Shown piece after piece: positions 37,501-47,124 of a stretch of DNA of 64,000 bases (position 1 is the stretch's first letter; the number at the start of each line of letters is the position of its first letter). Both the position numbers and the translations under genes were made by a program. Origin of the DNA: Bugula neritina (taxonomy: Eukaryota > Bryozoa > Gymnolaemata > Cheilostomatida > Bugulidae); NCBI GenBank assembly GCA_964035545.1, contig OZ037771.1, forward strand, positions 8,480,408-8,544,407, given 5' to 3'. Below the pieces are notes generated by a model. That model worked only from the letters and a program-made list of their open reading frames with translations. It searched no databases and was not told the origin of the DNA.

Positions 37501-39965
37501 GTGTTCCTTTGACTCATACACACTATCACTGGATGACTCAGACTACTTCTACGAATGTTTAAAAAAGAAAACATATAAGAGCAAATGTCCCAACATGTAC
37601 TCAGAATGGAAGCTGAGTGAGGACTGTGAGAGAGGACCAGTTTCATTTGTATATTTCAATAACATAGTATTCCGCAACTACTTCTGTGCCATCTGTGGTG
37701 GGTACCCATTAGACTATGGTGAAATTGTGACTGGTGGCGCCCTAGAAGATTTGTTCAATGAATCAGTTAGAGTGTCACAGCATAGTGATTTCACCACCAT
37801 TAGATTGAGCTCTTGGCAGTGTTGCGGAAGATGTGTACAGGACCCTCAATTTATGTGCAGTGAAATTATCAACTCAACCAGTATATTACCTAAACTTATT
37901 TTGGAAGAATTAGTAAATAGTACGGTCTTTAAAAATGACTTTCTTATTACTGACCTCTGTGGCAAAGAAATGCACCAGTGCTTTCTAAATAAAACTGGTA
38001 GTGTCCCCGACATAGGAATGCCTGGTACTTCTGGAGAGTCTTCAAATACATTAGTCTCAGGTTATCAAAGTATTAAGAGTATTGGAAGAGCAGTTTTTGG
38101 TGTAAAAAGATTTTTACAAAAAGAAAAGACAACTTTAATTCAGACGTGGAGAAGCTCAAATGACTCTATTATGTTCTGCTCCAACAAGTCTGTACTCTCA
38201 CAGTTGTCAAACCAAGCATATAAACAAATCCAACTTTCAGCCAATGGGCTTCAGGTAGGTTGTTTGCTCTTTTTCTGCAAGCTCTTATATTGTGATTTTA
38301 GGCAAAAATGGCAAAGGTAATAATGACTCAGGTAATAACGGCACAAATCGAAAAGTAGGTAAAAATTGTCACAACTACTGTAAAATTTTCAAACCCCAAA
38401 CTCAAACTGCCAACCCAAACTTGCAATGCTTAAACCCTCAAACCCAGACCTAAACCACTCGTTCCAAATTCTAAACCTCCTACCCCAAATCTCAACATTA
38501 AACTTTTTTTATCTACTTTTCCATTTGTGCGATTATTACCTGCCCCATTATTACCTGTGCCATTTTTACCTGTGCCATTTCTACCAGATACCATATAATG
38601 TAGCAACAAGAACCTAACAATACTATTTAGCTGTGAGAATATTTTAACAGTTCCAACTGGGAACTGATTTGGTGTAACTATTTAATTTTTATACAAAGCT
38701 CAACTATATTTACAGCATGGCTACAATCAACTGCTGTTACACCCGAAGTATTATAATGTTGATGTGATGATTAGTATATAAAGTACAAGAGGCAACTCTT
38801 TATAGTGGCTGAAATGTATTGAAAGATAGCTTTTATTTTTGTACTGTGTAAATGTAGTAATTCGTATACATGTGAAACCAATGAAGTTGATTCTCATGTT
38901 AACAAACAACTTTGATTAAATTTATTATAACGTCTCACTCTTCTATCTATATATGCGTATGTTGGAGCTCTTTCTGTTCATAAACTACAACTTCAAGTCA
39001 TTTAGAATAGCAGTTAAATGTAAATATGTACTTTACTGCTAGAACACTATACTTTGTGGTTTTAGGTCCTTGAAGTGATCAACACAACAACATTTATTCC
39101 TGGACCAAAATTAACCTTTTTAATTCACGACTATGTTCTTCTGGGTGCCTCCCTTCTTGCCATAATCTGTAACATCATTCTGATTATATTGAAAAAGAAA
39201 AGGCCTCTCAGCTTACCGAATATTATGATGGTTTCACTTCTAACTTGCTTATTTGGAGCTCTCTTGTGCTTTGCACTTATAAACCTCCCAATTGAGAGAG
39301 ACGAAGCTGGTTGTGAAGCTATCGCAGCCATTACGCAGTTCTTCTTTCTTGCATCACTCACGTGGAGCAACTCCATAGCAATTAGTATAGTGCGCAGTTT
39401 ATATTCTTTAAAACACCTGTCAAGGTCACATAGACCTTTCATATTGTGCAGTGTATATGCATTAGGACTGCCTTTGGTTTGCACTATGATAACATATATA
39501 CTCTCTACTAGTCAACTCTCTATTAGTCAGAATATTTACAGTAGTGCAGGTGTATGCTTTCTTGGAGACACTACCATACGTCTAGCTTTGTACCTTGTGC
39601 CTATATACATATTGATAGTTACAAATTGTATAATAGGCATTGTGGTCATGGTTAAAATATTTATTACAAGCACAGCTGCTTTAAAACAGGATAAAGTGAG
39701 GCTAAAAAAGAACATTATTACATGCTTCAAGGTTTCTATTTGTCTGGGCTTAGGCTGGATCATGCTTTTCGCAGCTACAGCAAGCAATGACGACTTAGTG
39801 TGGCTAATCATGCAAATTTTCATAGAGTCTCAAGGTGTGCTAATAGCTGGTGCAAATCTCATAAGTTGGAGCTGTGTGACTTTTATTAAAACATGGACTA
39901 TATCTAAAATGACTTCTTCGCAAAGCAAAGCTACAATATCAGCTGGTGTCATAGAACTGAGGTAA
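17914..39965 (+). CDS. GPCR-A: modular somatomedin-B-like / secretin-methuselah-type 7TM receptor (complete, 10 exons)
   Basis: Coding exons: 17914-18196, 23538-23615, 31270-31525, 33259-33512, 33994-34155, 35171-35456, 35631-35876, 36536-36634, 37495-38254, 39066-39965. All phases agree, giving 1107 aa. Signal peptide at 1-23. SMB-like knots (C-x5-CC type, ECKYYGECCGD and CDQRCQYFGTCCQD) lie at about 63-72 and 441-454. YCA-x-CN modules are at 147-152 and 527-532. Modules with CE-x-GPV followed by FC-x-x-C are at 208-270 and 558-622. Many NxS/T sites occur. The last exon carries seven hydrophobic helices (about 830-1075) with a QGV motif at TM7, as in secretin/adhesion/methuselah receptors. 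No canonical GPS cleavage motif was recognised. It is probably a plasma-membrane receptor; ligand and G protein are unknown. The paralogue GPCR-B has the same exon plan. Confidence 0.88.
18709..18912. mobile_element. Inner palindromic element
   Basis: Arms of about 95 nt, the left one containing ACTGCACAGCATAATCACTG, fold around a loop of about 15 nt at 18803-18817. It lies between the left arm of the outer element and the Harbinger-like MITE. Confidence 0.6.
18916..19233. mobile_element. PIF/Harbinger-like MITE, copy 1 (right TIR partly deleted)
   Basis: Starts GCCTAGGGCCACAC and ends with the complement GGCCCTAGGC, flanked by GTA on both sides (3-bp target duplication). Compared with copy 2 at 52098-52441, about 27 nt of the inner right terminus (the TTCGCATGCGAAAAT part) are missing. 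No coding capacity. Confidence 0.7.
19484..19592. repeat. (TA)n followed by (GTGTGC)n
   Basis: An uninterrupted TA dinucleotide tract of about 60 nt, then GTGTGTGC repeats, in GPCR-A intron 1. Unit B lacks it. Confidence 0.9.
20325..23340 (+). mobile_element. Decayed Ty3/gypsy-type LTR retrotransposon (GPCR-A intron 1)
   Basis: The 5' LTR (20325 to about 20731) starts TGTAGAGGATTTT, has a TATAAAAAGG box at about 20557 and ends CATAATAACCCACA, the same end as the solo LTR at 31084. A primer-site-like GCTGGCAGTAGTAGG follows. A gag start at 20801 is broken by a stop at 20921. A CCHC zinc knuckle (C-x2-C-x4-H-x4-C) is visible at 21229-21270 and protease-region similarity to the unit B element at about 21717-21900. 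At about 3 kb it lacks most of reverse transcriptase and integrase. The 3' LTR is diverged and its end is uncertain. Absent from unit B. Confidence 0.7.
20801..21900 (+). pseudogene. Broken gag-protease remnant
   Basis: The frame from the ATG at 20801 stops after 40 codons; later coding similarity is spread over several frames. The zinc knuckle (21229-21270) and a motif with HLFDTL followed by VDKP mark nucleocapsid and protease-region parts. HLFDTL and the following residues also occur in the minus-strand element of unit B, so both belong to one family. Non-functional. Confidence 0.6.
24890..25360. repeat. Degenerate AGT/ACT-triplet repeat island 4
   Basis: CACTATGAGTATGAGTATC and then TAGTATTACTATTAGTAC-type sequence, of the same class as the other islands. 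It lies about 1.1 kb inside the left end of the 6.4-kb element. Confidence 0.6.
26121..26698 (+). pseudogene. Unrecognised coding remnant inside the 6.4-kb element
   Basis: One open stretch (about 26121-26294), preceded by an acceptor-like TTTCAG and followed by GTTAGC, encodes a basic segment ending in motifs such as DHPGVFELTWPAEF and TTAIYSIM. A second stretch (about 26570-26698) encodes CQLAFITECTRLPPTDDD and ends in a stop. Composition is protein-like and the two pieces could be exons of one gene, but no family was recognised and no start was found. It may be transposon cargo, a captured host fragment or a decayed transposase. Confidence 0.35.
28120..28885. repeat. AT-rich zone with repeat island 5
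   Basis: Long runs of ATTATAATTATAAAT-type sequence, then TAGTATTACTATGAATAT and GTCATAGACATAGACTAGTG blocks. Same class as island 4, and about 1.4-2.1 kb from the right end of the 6.4-kb element. Confidence 0.5.
30463..31084 (+). mobile_element. Solo LTR of the gypsy family
   Basis: Starts TGTAATGGGATTT, resembling the TGTAGAGGATTTT start of the LTR at 20325. It carries TCCGAATTTTGGCCGAATT-type repeats, a TATATAAG box at about 30918, and ends TTTCATAATAACCCACA like that LTR. No internal region follows. Unit B has an uninterrupted sequence. Confidence 0.6.
31620..32215. repeat. Direct repeat pair in GPCR-A intron 3
   Basis: About 115 nt at 31620-31735 (GTAACGTCAAATATCGGCC ... TTTCTGACACCTCA) recur in the same orientation at 32103-32215 with divergence. 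Neither is present in intron 3 of GPCR-B. Confidence 0.5.
34357..34375 (+). repeat. Poly-C run (19 C)
   Basis: Homopolymer in GPCR-A intron 5; not present in unit B. Such runs are prone to length error in assemblies. Confidence 0.9.
36025..36480. mobile_element. Truncated relative of the 6.4-kb TIR element (GPCR-A intron 7)
   Basis: Begins GGTGACTAGTCAATATTC like the left end at 23838 and follows it for about 225 nt. It then switches to sequence (about 36252-36475) matching the inverse complement of 29945-29730 in the large element. No right terminus is present. Absent from unit B. Confidence 0.6.
36703..37040. mobile_element. MITE with GGTAATAATGGCACA tandem termini, copy 1
   Basis: Left end has repeated GGTAATAATGGCACA; the right end has the complement (CCATTATTACCTGT) repeated. 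The middle is a CCCAAACCTCAAAC-type stretch. In GPCR-A intron 8, absent from unit B. A second copy lies at 38301-38593. Confidence 0.7.
37196..37400 (-). repeat. tRNA-derived SINE, copy in unit A
   Basis: Read on the minus strand it starts with a tRNA-like region (GTAGCCATAATCTAGGAGTT, then AGGTTTGATC as a B-box-like motif), followed by a body shared with the copy at 49240-49415 and ending near TTTCTATCAGGGGTTTCTCA. In GPCR-A intron 8, absent from the same intron of GPCR-B. Confidence 0.7.
38301..38593. mobile_element. MITE with GGTAATAATGGCACA tandem termini, copy 2
   Basis: Same family as 36703-37040: AGGTAATAATGACTCAGGTA at the left, repeated CCATTATTACCTGTGCCA at the right, CAAACCC-rich middle. 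It starts only about 45 nt after exon 9 of GPCR-A, yet the donor at 38255 is intact. Absent from unit B. Confidence 0.7.
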
Positions 39966-40027
39966 TTAGCTGTGACCCTAGATAATTTGTACTTGTTTAT
40001 AAAGAGTGATATGGAGATTTCCAGCAA

Positions 40028-40033
40028 AATAAA
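40028..40033 (+). terminator. Candidate polyadenylation signal of GPCR-A
   Basis: AATAAA 63 nt after the stop codon, immediately before a long TA tract. Confidence 0.55.
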
Positions 40034-40042
40034 CAATTAACC

Positions 40043-40162
<120 letters not shown>

Positions 40163-40414
40163 GCTTTTTCTGCATTTCTTTCTGTTTTGCTATAATATGA
40201 TGATACCAATAACTTGAAGGTTTACATGAAATTTTATTATTAATTATTGTTATTTATTTTTCTAGAAAAAAATTAATAAATTAAATTAGAAAAACGATAT
40301 TCACACTACAATTGTACCTGTGACTGAATGCAACATATTATGAAAACTTAAAAGTCAGACATTGATATGAAAGTCTCCAACTTTAAAGCAAATATAAAAC
40401 TTTTCTGGATATTA

Positions 40415-40679
40415 TTACGAAAGTTTGGACACTAAAAGCTGTACCATATGTGACTCATCAGCAAAGTATTTTTTAAGGAAACTATAATAAAACTGTTTGG
40501 AATTACATAAACTGAATTGCGGGACAGTTTGAAAAGCAAGAGAAGATATAAGTATCAGTAATCTAGCAGTCAATCCCCACACTGTGTACACACTTTGAGA
40601 AAGTGGACAAGTGTAGTCAAAGTAATGCATAGCAACAAATGAGTGGTGTGGTGATCTGTGAGCATCCAGCTCTTCAAAC
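40415..40679 (-). pseudogene. Orphan last exon of NUDT7-like gene (duplication remnant)
   Basis: Minus-strand open exon behind an acceptor (TACTGTAG) that closely matches the last exon of the intact gene at 62904-63165, including the motif YTVWGLTARLLILISS. No upstream NUDT7 exon exists in unit A because the duplication ends at about 40995. The stop is also shifted by one codon: the intact copy ends SKL-stop, whereas here TAG has become TCG, so the frame ends SKLS-stop. The peroxisomal signal would be lost even if the exon were transcribed. Confidence 0.85.
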
Positions 40680-41121
40680 CTACAGTATAAAACAAGCATC
40701 CCCTTAGTGGGTAACACACATGTATGAATCAAAGCAGGACCAACTGCTGCTGCTAACCTACATGTATGGTGTGAGTCGTTAGAAAACTATTTCATATTTA
40801 ACAATAGGCAGTGAAACTTCCCAGTTACTTATCTTAAAATTTAATTGGACTGGCAGGTAGAAACATTCCTGCAAATATATTTTTTGACAAAGAGTGTCAT
40901 TTCTATCTTTACATATTTCTATTGAGAATAGTTCTATTGAGAATATTTAATTCTGAAATCAAATAAAATGTAAAACTGACTTTGAAAAGAGATCATGCAT
41001 CAGTTATCTTTTAACAGCAAATTTTTTCTTTTTTGCTGAATATAATTGGTTTCATGTTTTTAAACATAGGTTTGCAGCTTTTTTAAATGTTCATCCAATA
41101 CATGTAGAAAAAAATTATTGT

Positions 41122-41925
41122 CCACATATGTAGATGCCATGCATCTATTGAGTCATGTCATTGTCCACATATGATGACAAAATGATTATTCTGCTAAGTT
41201 AGTATAATATAAATAGTTTATTTTTCATCTATTAATGGTGTTTAAAATTTGTTCATCTAGCTGAGGTGGTAACAGTACATCAGCTACATCACTTCTTAAA
41301 CAATAATTAGTAGGCAAAGTCAAAATATAGATCATTCCACATTACAAGAAAAAACTCACAATGTTCCAAAGTTTTTAGATGTTGTTTTTTCTTATCTGAG
41401 GTCAAAAATTTTATGATTCTCTACAGAACAGGGTGAAATATGGAATAGTTACCAATGTACTAACAATTTGGAGCATTTACATTTAGTTTTATTACTTTAC
41501 ATCACTTTTTGAACTAGCAAATACATATAAGTGACATACAAGTGAAAATTTCAATTTTTTGATGTTTACCAATTACTTATTGATTGAAGAGTAAATAGAT
41601 GTTTTGGTAAATTCAAAACTAATTTTCTTTGACATCTTTTTAATTATTTCGAAAAAATCGCTTGCAAATTTGTTTTAGAAGCATAGCAATTTTTTTATTT
41701 TGATAATTTCAACCATTTTGAACTCATAGAAAATTTTTAATTTTTTTGCAAAAATGTCATAAATAACAAACTATGACTAAAAATTGCAAAAAGACACTAC
41801 AAAGTTGGAAAAATAACTTTTTATTCAACAATGAAATGCAATACTAGTTATATACTGTCCACATACGTAGACGTCCAACACTTCAATTGTTGCATGGTGT
41901 CCACATATGTGGACAGTGATAAAAA
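41122..41925. mobile_element. Non-coding TIR element with GTCCACATATGTGGAC-type ends
   Basis: Both ends carry, inward, TTGTCCACATATGTRGA, then a CCATGCA block and a second GTCCACATATG or GTCYACGTATG copy (about 41122-41175 and, inverted, 41860-41925). The 700 nt between are AT-rich without open frames. The class is not determined; no convincing target duplication was found. Confidence 0.5.
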
Positions 41926-42018
41926 GTGTATTTCTGTGAGCATTGTAACATTTTTCATTTAAAACGTCCAAAGATAAGTTAGCTCGATTGTAAAGATAGC
42001 AAAATAAAAATATGAAAG

Positions 42019-42249
42019 TTGAACATCGCTGGCCAAGCAATTGTATTGAGGCTAAGTTATATTATGGCATTCCTTTGTGCCGCAGGGAGTCTGCAAAATA
42101 CCGCACTCTTCAAGGTCAATCGCAGGGATGCGATACGGCCCGTTGCAGCCCTTGCCGCCGGGACCTACAGACCAATCAACATCCAGCTGGGTTTTATAAA
42201 CAGGACTTACAAATGGCCAGATACACTTGGCTCGTGGACTTATTACTAA
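42019..42249 (+). other. Short GC-richer open stretch, unassigned
   Basis: Two overlapping frames (76 and 80 codons) stay open through a block whose base composition is clearly richer in GC than its surroundings (for example CCCTTGCCGCCGGGACC). Neither frame is recognised. It could be an exon, a fragment of a mobile element or chance. Confidence 0.25.
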
Positions 42250-42909
42250 GCTAACTAGTGTAGGATTTTATTGTGTAACTGTTTACCTTGATGTATAGTA
42301 TTATTTCTTAATTAGTATCACAAATATATTCGTTCTACTACATGTACAAGCTCAGTTCTGTCTTTAACTTACTCACAAAGAGTTATATTCCAGCATTGCA
42401 ACACACACTCATAGCCCACCGTTATAGTTTGCAGACAATTACAGCAATATAAATTGTTTCAACTAATTTGTGAGCTGAAACACAATTTTTAAAAGCTTAG
42501 CAATAAAAAACATACGAAAAATAAAAGCAAAATGGCATAAACAAATGACAAAAAGACTTGATGTGATCTGTCATTGTAACCATTTAACATTTGAAAGATA
42601 TGTAGGTGACGCAGAAGATGCTTTGAAACCAAAGCATGCAGTAGTAGCTGTGAACTGAAAAGAAAGTTTTCAAGTGTTGTTTTCTTGTAACTCATCTTTA
42701 AAGAAATTGCATATAGAAAGTCGGGTCCTCTCATGTCACATCAGAAAATATACGGTATGGTTGAGCATAAATATCCTTTTTAGAAGGCTGTTTGAAGGCT
42801 CTCAAATTAATGACGGATGATTTACACCACTGCCTTGCTTTACCATATTCATTGCTGTAGTTAAGCTTTCCTAATCTGTTCCCATTTGTTTTCAGTAGGA
42901 AATTTTGCA

Positions 42910-43530
42910 CCATTTAGAATATTGCAGAATAGTTTGATTACATTGTTGACCTACATTTTCATTTGTTCTCGGACTTAATCTATTTTTGAATTTGTATATT
43001 GATAGCAGAAAGATATGAATTAGGAAAAATATAACTTAAATGTAAAACCTGGTGCGCCCAATTATAATTAACATAGTGAAAATATTTAGTGGGGCAAGTT
43101 GTACCTGGTTCAACTTGTCCCATTTTCTATGTGATTCAACTAGCCCCACACTGTTATGCTATAACAAATTGGCTTCGATATCTGCCGTGAATGACATATC
43201 TCTGCAACTTTAAGTTATTGCCCAACTTTGAAAGCATGTTGAAAATACATGCCTGAACTTATTTGACTGAACTCTTAAAATTTCAGAGACTATGCAACTT
43301 TTTATAAACAAATTAATTATTAGTTTTCTCATATCTTGTGCAGAAAATGCAAAAAATATTCGCTTACCGATAAACTTCTGCTTTGATTTTATATAATCCT
43401 ATATCTCTAGTAGTTTACCTAAAACACTCTTAAGTAAAACAGGTAAAATAGCGCAATTATTTAAAGGAGAAAATTTAGAGCATGTGGTTCAACTAGCCAC
43501 ATGATTCAACTAGCCCCATGGTATAACTAT
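42910..43530. mobile_element. Relative of the CTAGTTGAACC element (inter-unit copy)
   Basis: Shares with 15430-15820 the order TTGACCTACATTTTCATTTG, GTGGGGCAAGTTG, repeated CAACTAGCCCCA and the end CCATGGTATAACTAT. Its right edge lies about 20 nt from the start of unit B homology. Confidence 0.55.
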
Positions 43531-43544
43531 CCACACTTTCGTCT

Positions 43545-46500
43545 ATTTTGTTTTGATACACACAGTCTTACATAGCAGTAGTTAATTGGTCTAAGTCAGC
43601 CATTCCTAAACTTGTGGGCTCAGGTCCGAAATTGAGTCTTGGAATATTTCTGTTGAGTCTTCATTGGTTCAGTTTAACTATTGTTGCATGAAATTTATAA
43701 TGTTATAGTTTTATAAACCAAGTACTGTAATGACTTGTGCAGACAATTTGGTGTAAATAGACAAGTAAAGTAAGCAATATAAGGCTCCAGTCACGTTATT
43801 TTCCACGTTTTATTTTACATGTAAATTTTACTTGAAAAATAAATTTTGGGAAGAATTGGTACTACAAAACATAGTATACAAGAGTTGTCTCCCCTAAATA
43901 CATGTAAGACACAACTCCAAAAATTGTGTATTGTAGTCTTGTGCAATAAACTACTAAGCTGTGGGTTATGCGTGTGTTGCAAAGCTAGAATATACTCTTT
44001 GTGTGTTTAAGAGAAAGAACTGAGATTGTAATCCTTGAGAGAGAATAGTTATATTTACAACACTAAATAGTTACAATTACAGCAAGATGAAAGCTAACAA
44101 TATTAACAGAGACTATACACTAGTAATCTGCCTAATGAGTACCACATAGACGAGGTTCAAAGTATGACATGGGGAAGGGGGTAGCATAGCATGCCCCATG
44201 GCCATCAAAATAAACTGAAAATAAACTAAAAAATCTTTTAAAAAGTGAAACTGAAGAAGTAGAAATAATTGTGCACAAATGAAAATTGGTTTTATGTAAT
44301 ATGCATGTATTAATAAGAGAAAAATTAACAACTAGGAGAACTGTGATCTTGTAAGAACTTACTAGATTTATTTGAATGTATTTAAATTATAGCTGTAAAA
44401 GGATAAGCTAGTATCAGCTAAATTTGATTAGTCGCTATAATAATGCTAGACAGTTGTGCTTGTTTGTGATTTTGTTTGTATTCGTGTTTGGGTGCCGCAA
44501 GCAAGAGCGCATGGTGTGTGCGTGTGTAGTCATATTGATAGTAACTGAAGAAAGAAGTAGAAAGTAGATCAGGATTTATTAATACATTTTTGACTACTGC
44601 TCTATCATATATAGGTCTGTGATTGGCTGCACGGTCACACGATCAAATATTTGCTGCCTTAGACAACTATGTTTAAAAATGATACACAGAGTTTGCTCTA
44701 CTAGGTCTATTTTATTATAAATAAATACAAGAAAACGTATGCAAGTTTATTGGCTTTACTAGAATTCAAGAAGGAATACTTGTGAGAAGCTTGGATTGAC
44801 TGTATACATTATTCTTACTATCAGTTAGTAACAATCTTGTAGACTGTAGACTGTGGCTCATACCTTGTAAGTATTGTCTAGGTTAATAACTTAATAATGT
44901 TAGCAGTAATCATTATGAAAAAGTCAGCCTATGTAATAATTAAATTTCACTTACATATAGTGAATATTTTCACTCCTGGTATTTAAAACGTCTAGATAGG
45001 GAAAATTTCCATATGGCTTTTTGAGTTTCAAAGGTACACGTAAATTACTTTCAAGTCAAAAAATAATTATATAAAACAACTTGCAACATCTGTTCTATAA
45101 CCAACTTTCTTGCTTAGATGGCTGTAGCCCTGCACTCCTGTGCCTACTGTCAAACTTACTTATTATCTTCTTTGAATGTAATTATGAGCAAAGCTAATGA
45201 CATACATAAAATAAATTTCTGTGGAAAAAGTTATTAAATGAAACTCAAAAAAAATTGTTAAAAGTTATAGACAAGCAATTTGAAGTAACTTAAAAAGAAT
45301 GTCACTTACACTTTGCAGTAAAAATACATAACACTATAATAATTCTTATATGCGCAATAACTGTAAAAAGTTTTGTAGTTTGCTTATAACCTTTATTACA
45401 TTTGTATTTGTGTCTTCGGTTTAGAGTGTGGAGTTGAAAATTTGGAAATTACAAGTTACTAGTAAAAAATTAGCCAGGTGCTGCGAGTAATTGACATGGT
45501 GGTATAACGTTATATCTGTAGCGAAAATCTTTATGTTGAATTAATTTTAATTTTGCAACATTTGTTGCCCCATTTCTAAATAGTAGCCGATAGTATATAA
45601 TTTTAATGAATAGTAGAAGTTGTCCCCCTTCATCAAGTGTCCCGTGACAAGAGAAGATCTTGATTTTCTCTGTCTACAATATGAAGTACAGTAGCCTACT
45701 ATACAAAACAGCATAAGGAGGCACCAGCATTTATACCCAACCTGTTTAGTATTGCAATGCATACCAATTGTGTTACACAGATTATAGAAATAACAGAATT
45801 CACAGGTACGTTGTAAATGATCGGTTAGCATCTTGAGGTGACAGTACTTGTATAAATAGATGAAGATGGCCTGACAGGGTCATAACCTGAAGTATATTCT
45901 GTGTATTATTGACAGAAAGATTCTAACTTATAATAAGTAGAGAGACATAGTATTGGTCTATTATAGGACTTACTATCAACATATCAGTATAGGTTAAACT
46001 AAATTCTATAGGATAAAATTAGGATATAAATATATCATTCTCAGGATGAGGCAAAATAGCAGGTTCTGCAATTTTTTTGGAGGTGTTGGCTTGTGTCAGT
46101 AATACCTGCTATATCAGTAGTGTCAGTAATGTCAGCTGCATCAGTAATGTCAGTGGTGTCAGGAAAGTTTATTCTTGCAAATGTTTTATTCTTGTATAGA
46201 ATTTATCGTCCTGCACCACTTAACAAGAGTGAAATCGAACACTAAAAGTCTATCTTTCAGGTTGTGCTACATAACTCACTTTTCTATTTATACTGTTATT
46301 AGTTTTTTCCTTCAAGCTACCTGGTCTAGATCATTTTAAACTGTGGCAAATGTTTTCAATACTTTCCTTAACTGTGAAACTAAAGTTATATAATATATAC
46401 TGTACAGTATATGTGCTGAAATAGATAAAATTATGCATTTTTAAAAATTATAGTGCTGTTTTGAATAAAAAACCATCCATGATATTAAGCTAATGCATAT

Positions 46501-47124
46501 ATATCTGTATACCAAAAGAAATGTCACACCTTAATGCATAATATATCACTGTACTAATTAGAGTCCGTATCAAATTACATCATATACATTAACTCTCTCT
46601 ACTAGAAGAGGTAGTTAAGTTGCTTTAGAACAGCATATGATAAAAATTTTCAAAAACCTGTCTATTTCAAAGTTAAAATAGACGTAAAAGAAGCCCAAGC
46701 TTACATTACAGATTGGCAACAGAATTTCATAGAACATTTTGTCTATTATCTCCAACAAACATTTTGTCATTTGTTTTAAAATAAATGTGTTTTTTTTAAT
46801 ATTCAATTTAGTTGGTGTACTATTGTAGACACAATAGTGTGCCTTGTTCAACAACTTTCATGCTTATTGCTGTTTAAATCATTAAAACATAGTTTTTGTA
46901 TCTCAGCCAAAATACTTACTGCGGCTTTATTAGTGATCTGCTATATTATTGTATTTCAAAATAGTTGCTCCTGTTGGCAAGCCAACACCACGAATCAAGT
47001 TTAGATGATAAGAATAATGATGTCATCTTAGAGAGATTATTTTTATGTTCTATACAGTTTACTAGAGAGAAGAGGGAGAGTGGCTGAAACAGACTGACTA
47101 CTACTAGAAGCAACTATCCTGGAG
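43545..47124. other. 5' flank of GPCR-B
   Basis: Aligns with 10676-17913 minus the MITEs of unit A. The last 80 nt before the ATG (from ACTAGAGAGAAGAG to CTGGAGATGATGAAG) are nearly the same in both copies and form the conserved 5' UTR. No separate gene is supported. A degenerate GTCAGTAAT repeat lies at about 46085-46165. Confidence 0.5.

Larger units (their letters stand above)
41000..43545. other. Inter-unit segment
   Basis: Sequence between the two duplication units with no counterpart inside either unit except repeats. It contains a TIR element (41122-41925), a short GC-richer open stretch (42019-42249) and a relative of the 14951-15820 element (42910-43530). No supported gene. Confidence 0.5.

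Noticed and set aside
39131-39823. Minus-strand open frames across the 7TM exon of GPCR-A (and 60699-61385 in GPCR-B)
   Set aside because: Antisense shadows of a strongly conserved coding exon; they share no recognised family and appear in both copies only because the sense strand is conserved.
41122-41925. piggyBac assignment for the GTCCACATATG element
   Set aside because: No TTAA duplication was found at its edges and no transposase is present; left unclassified.
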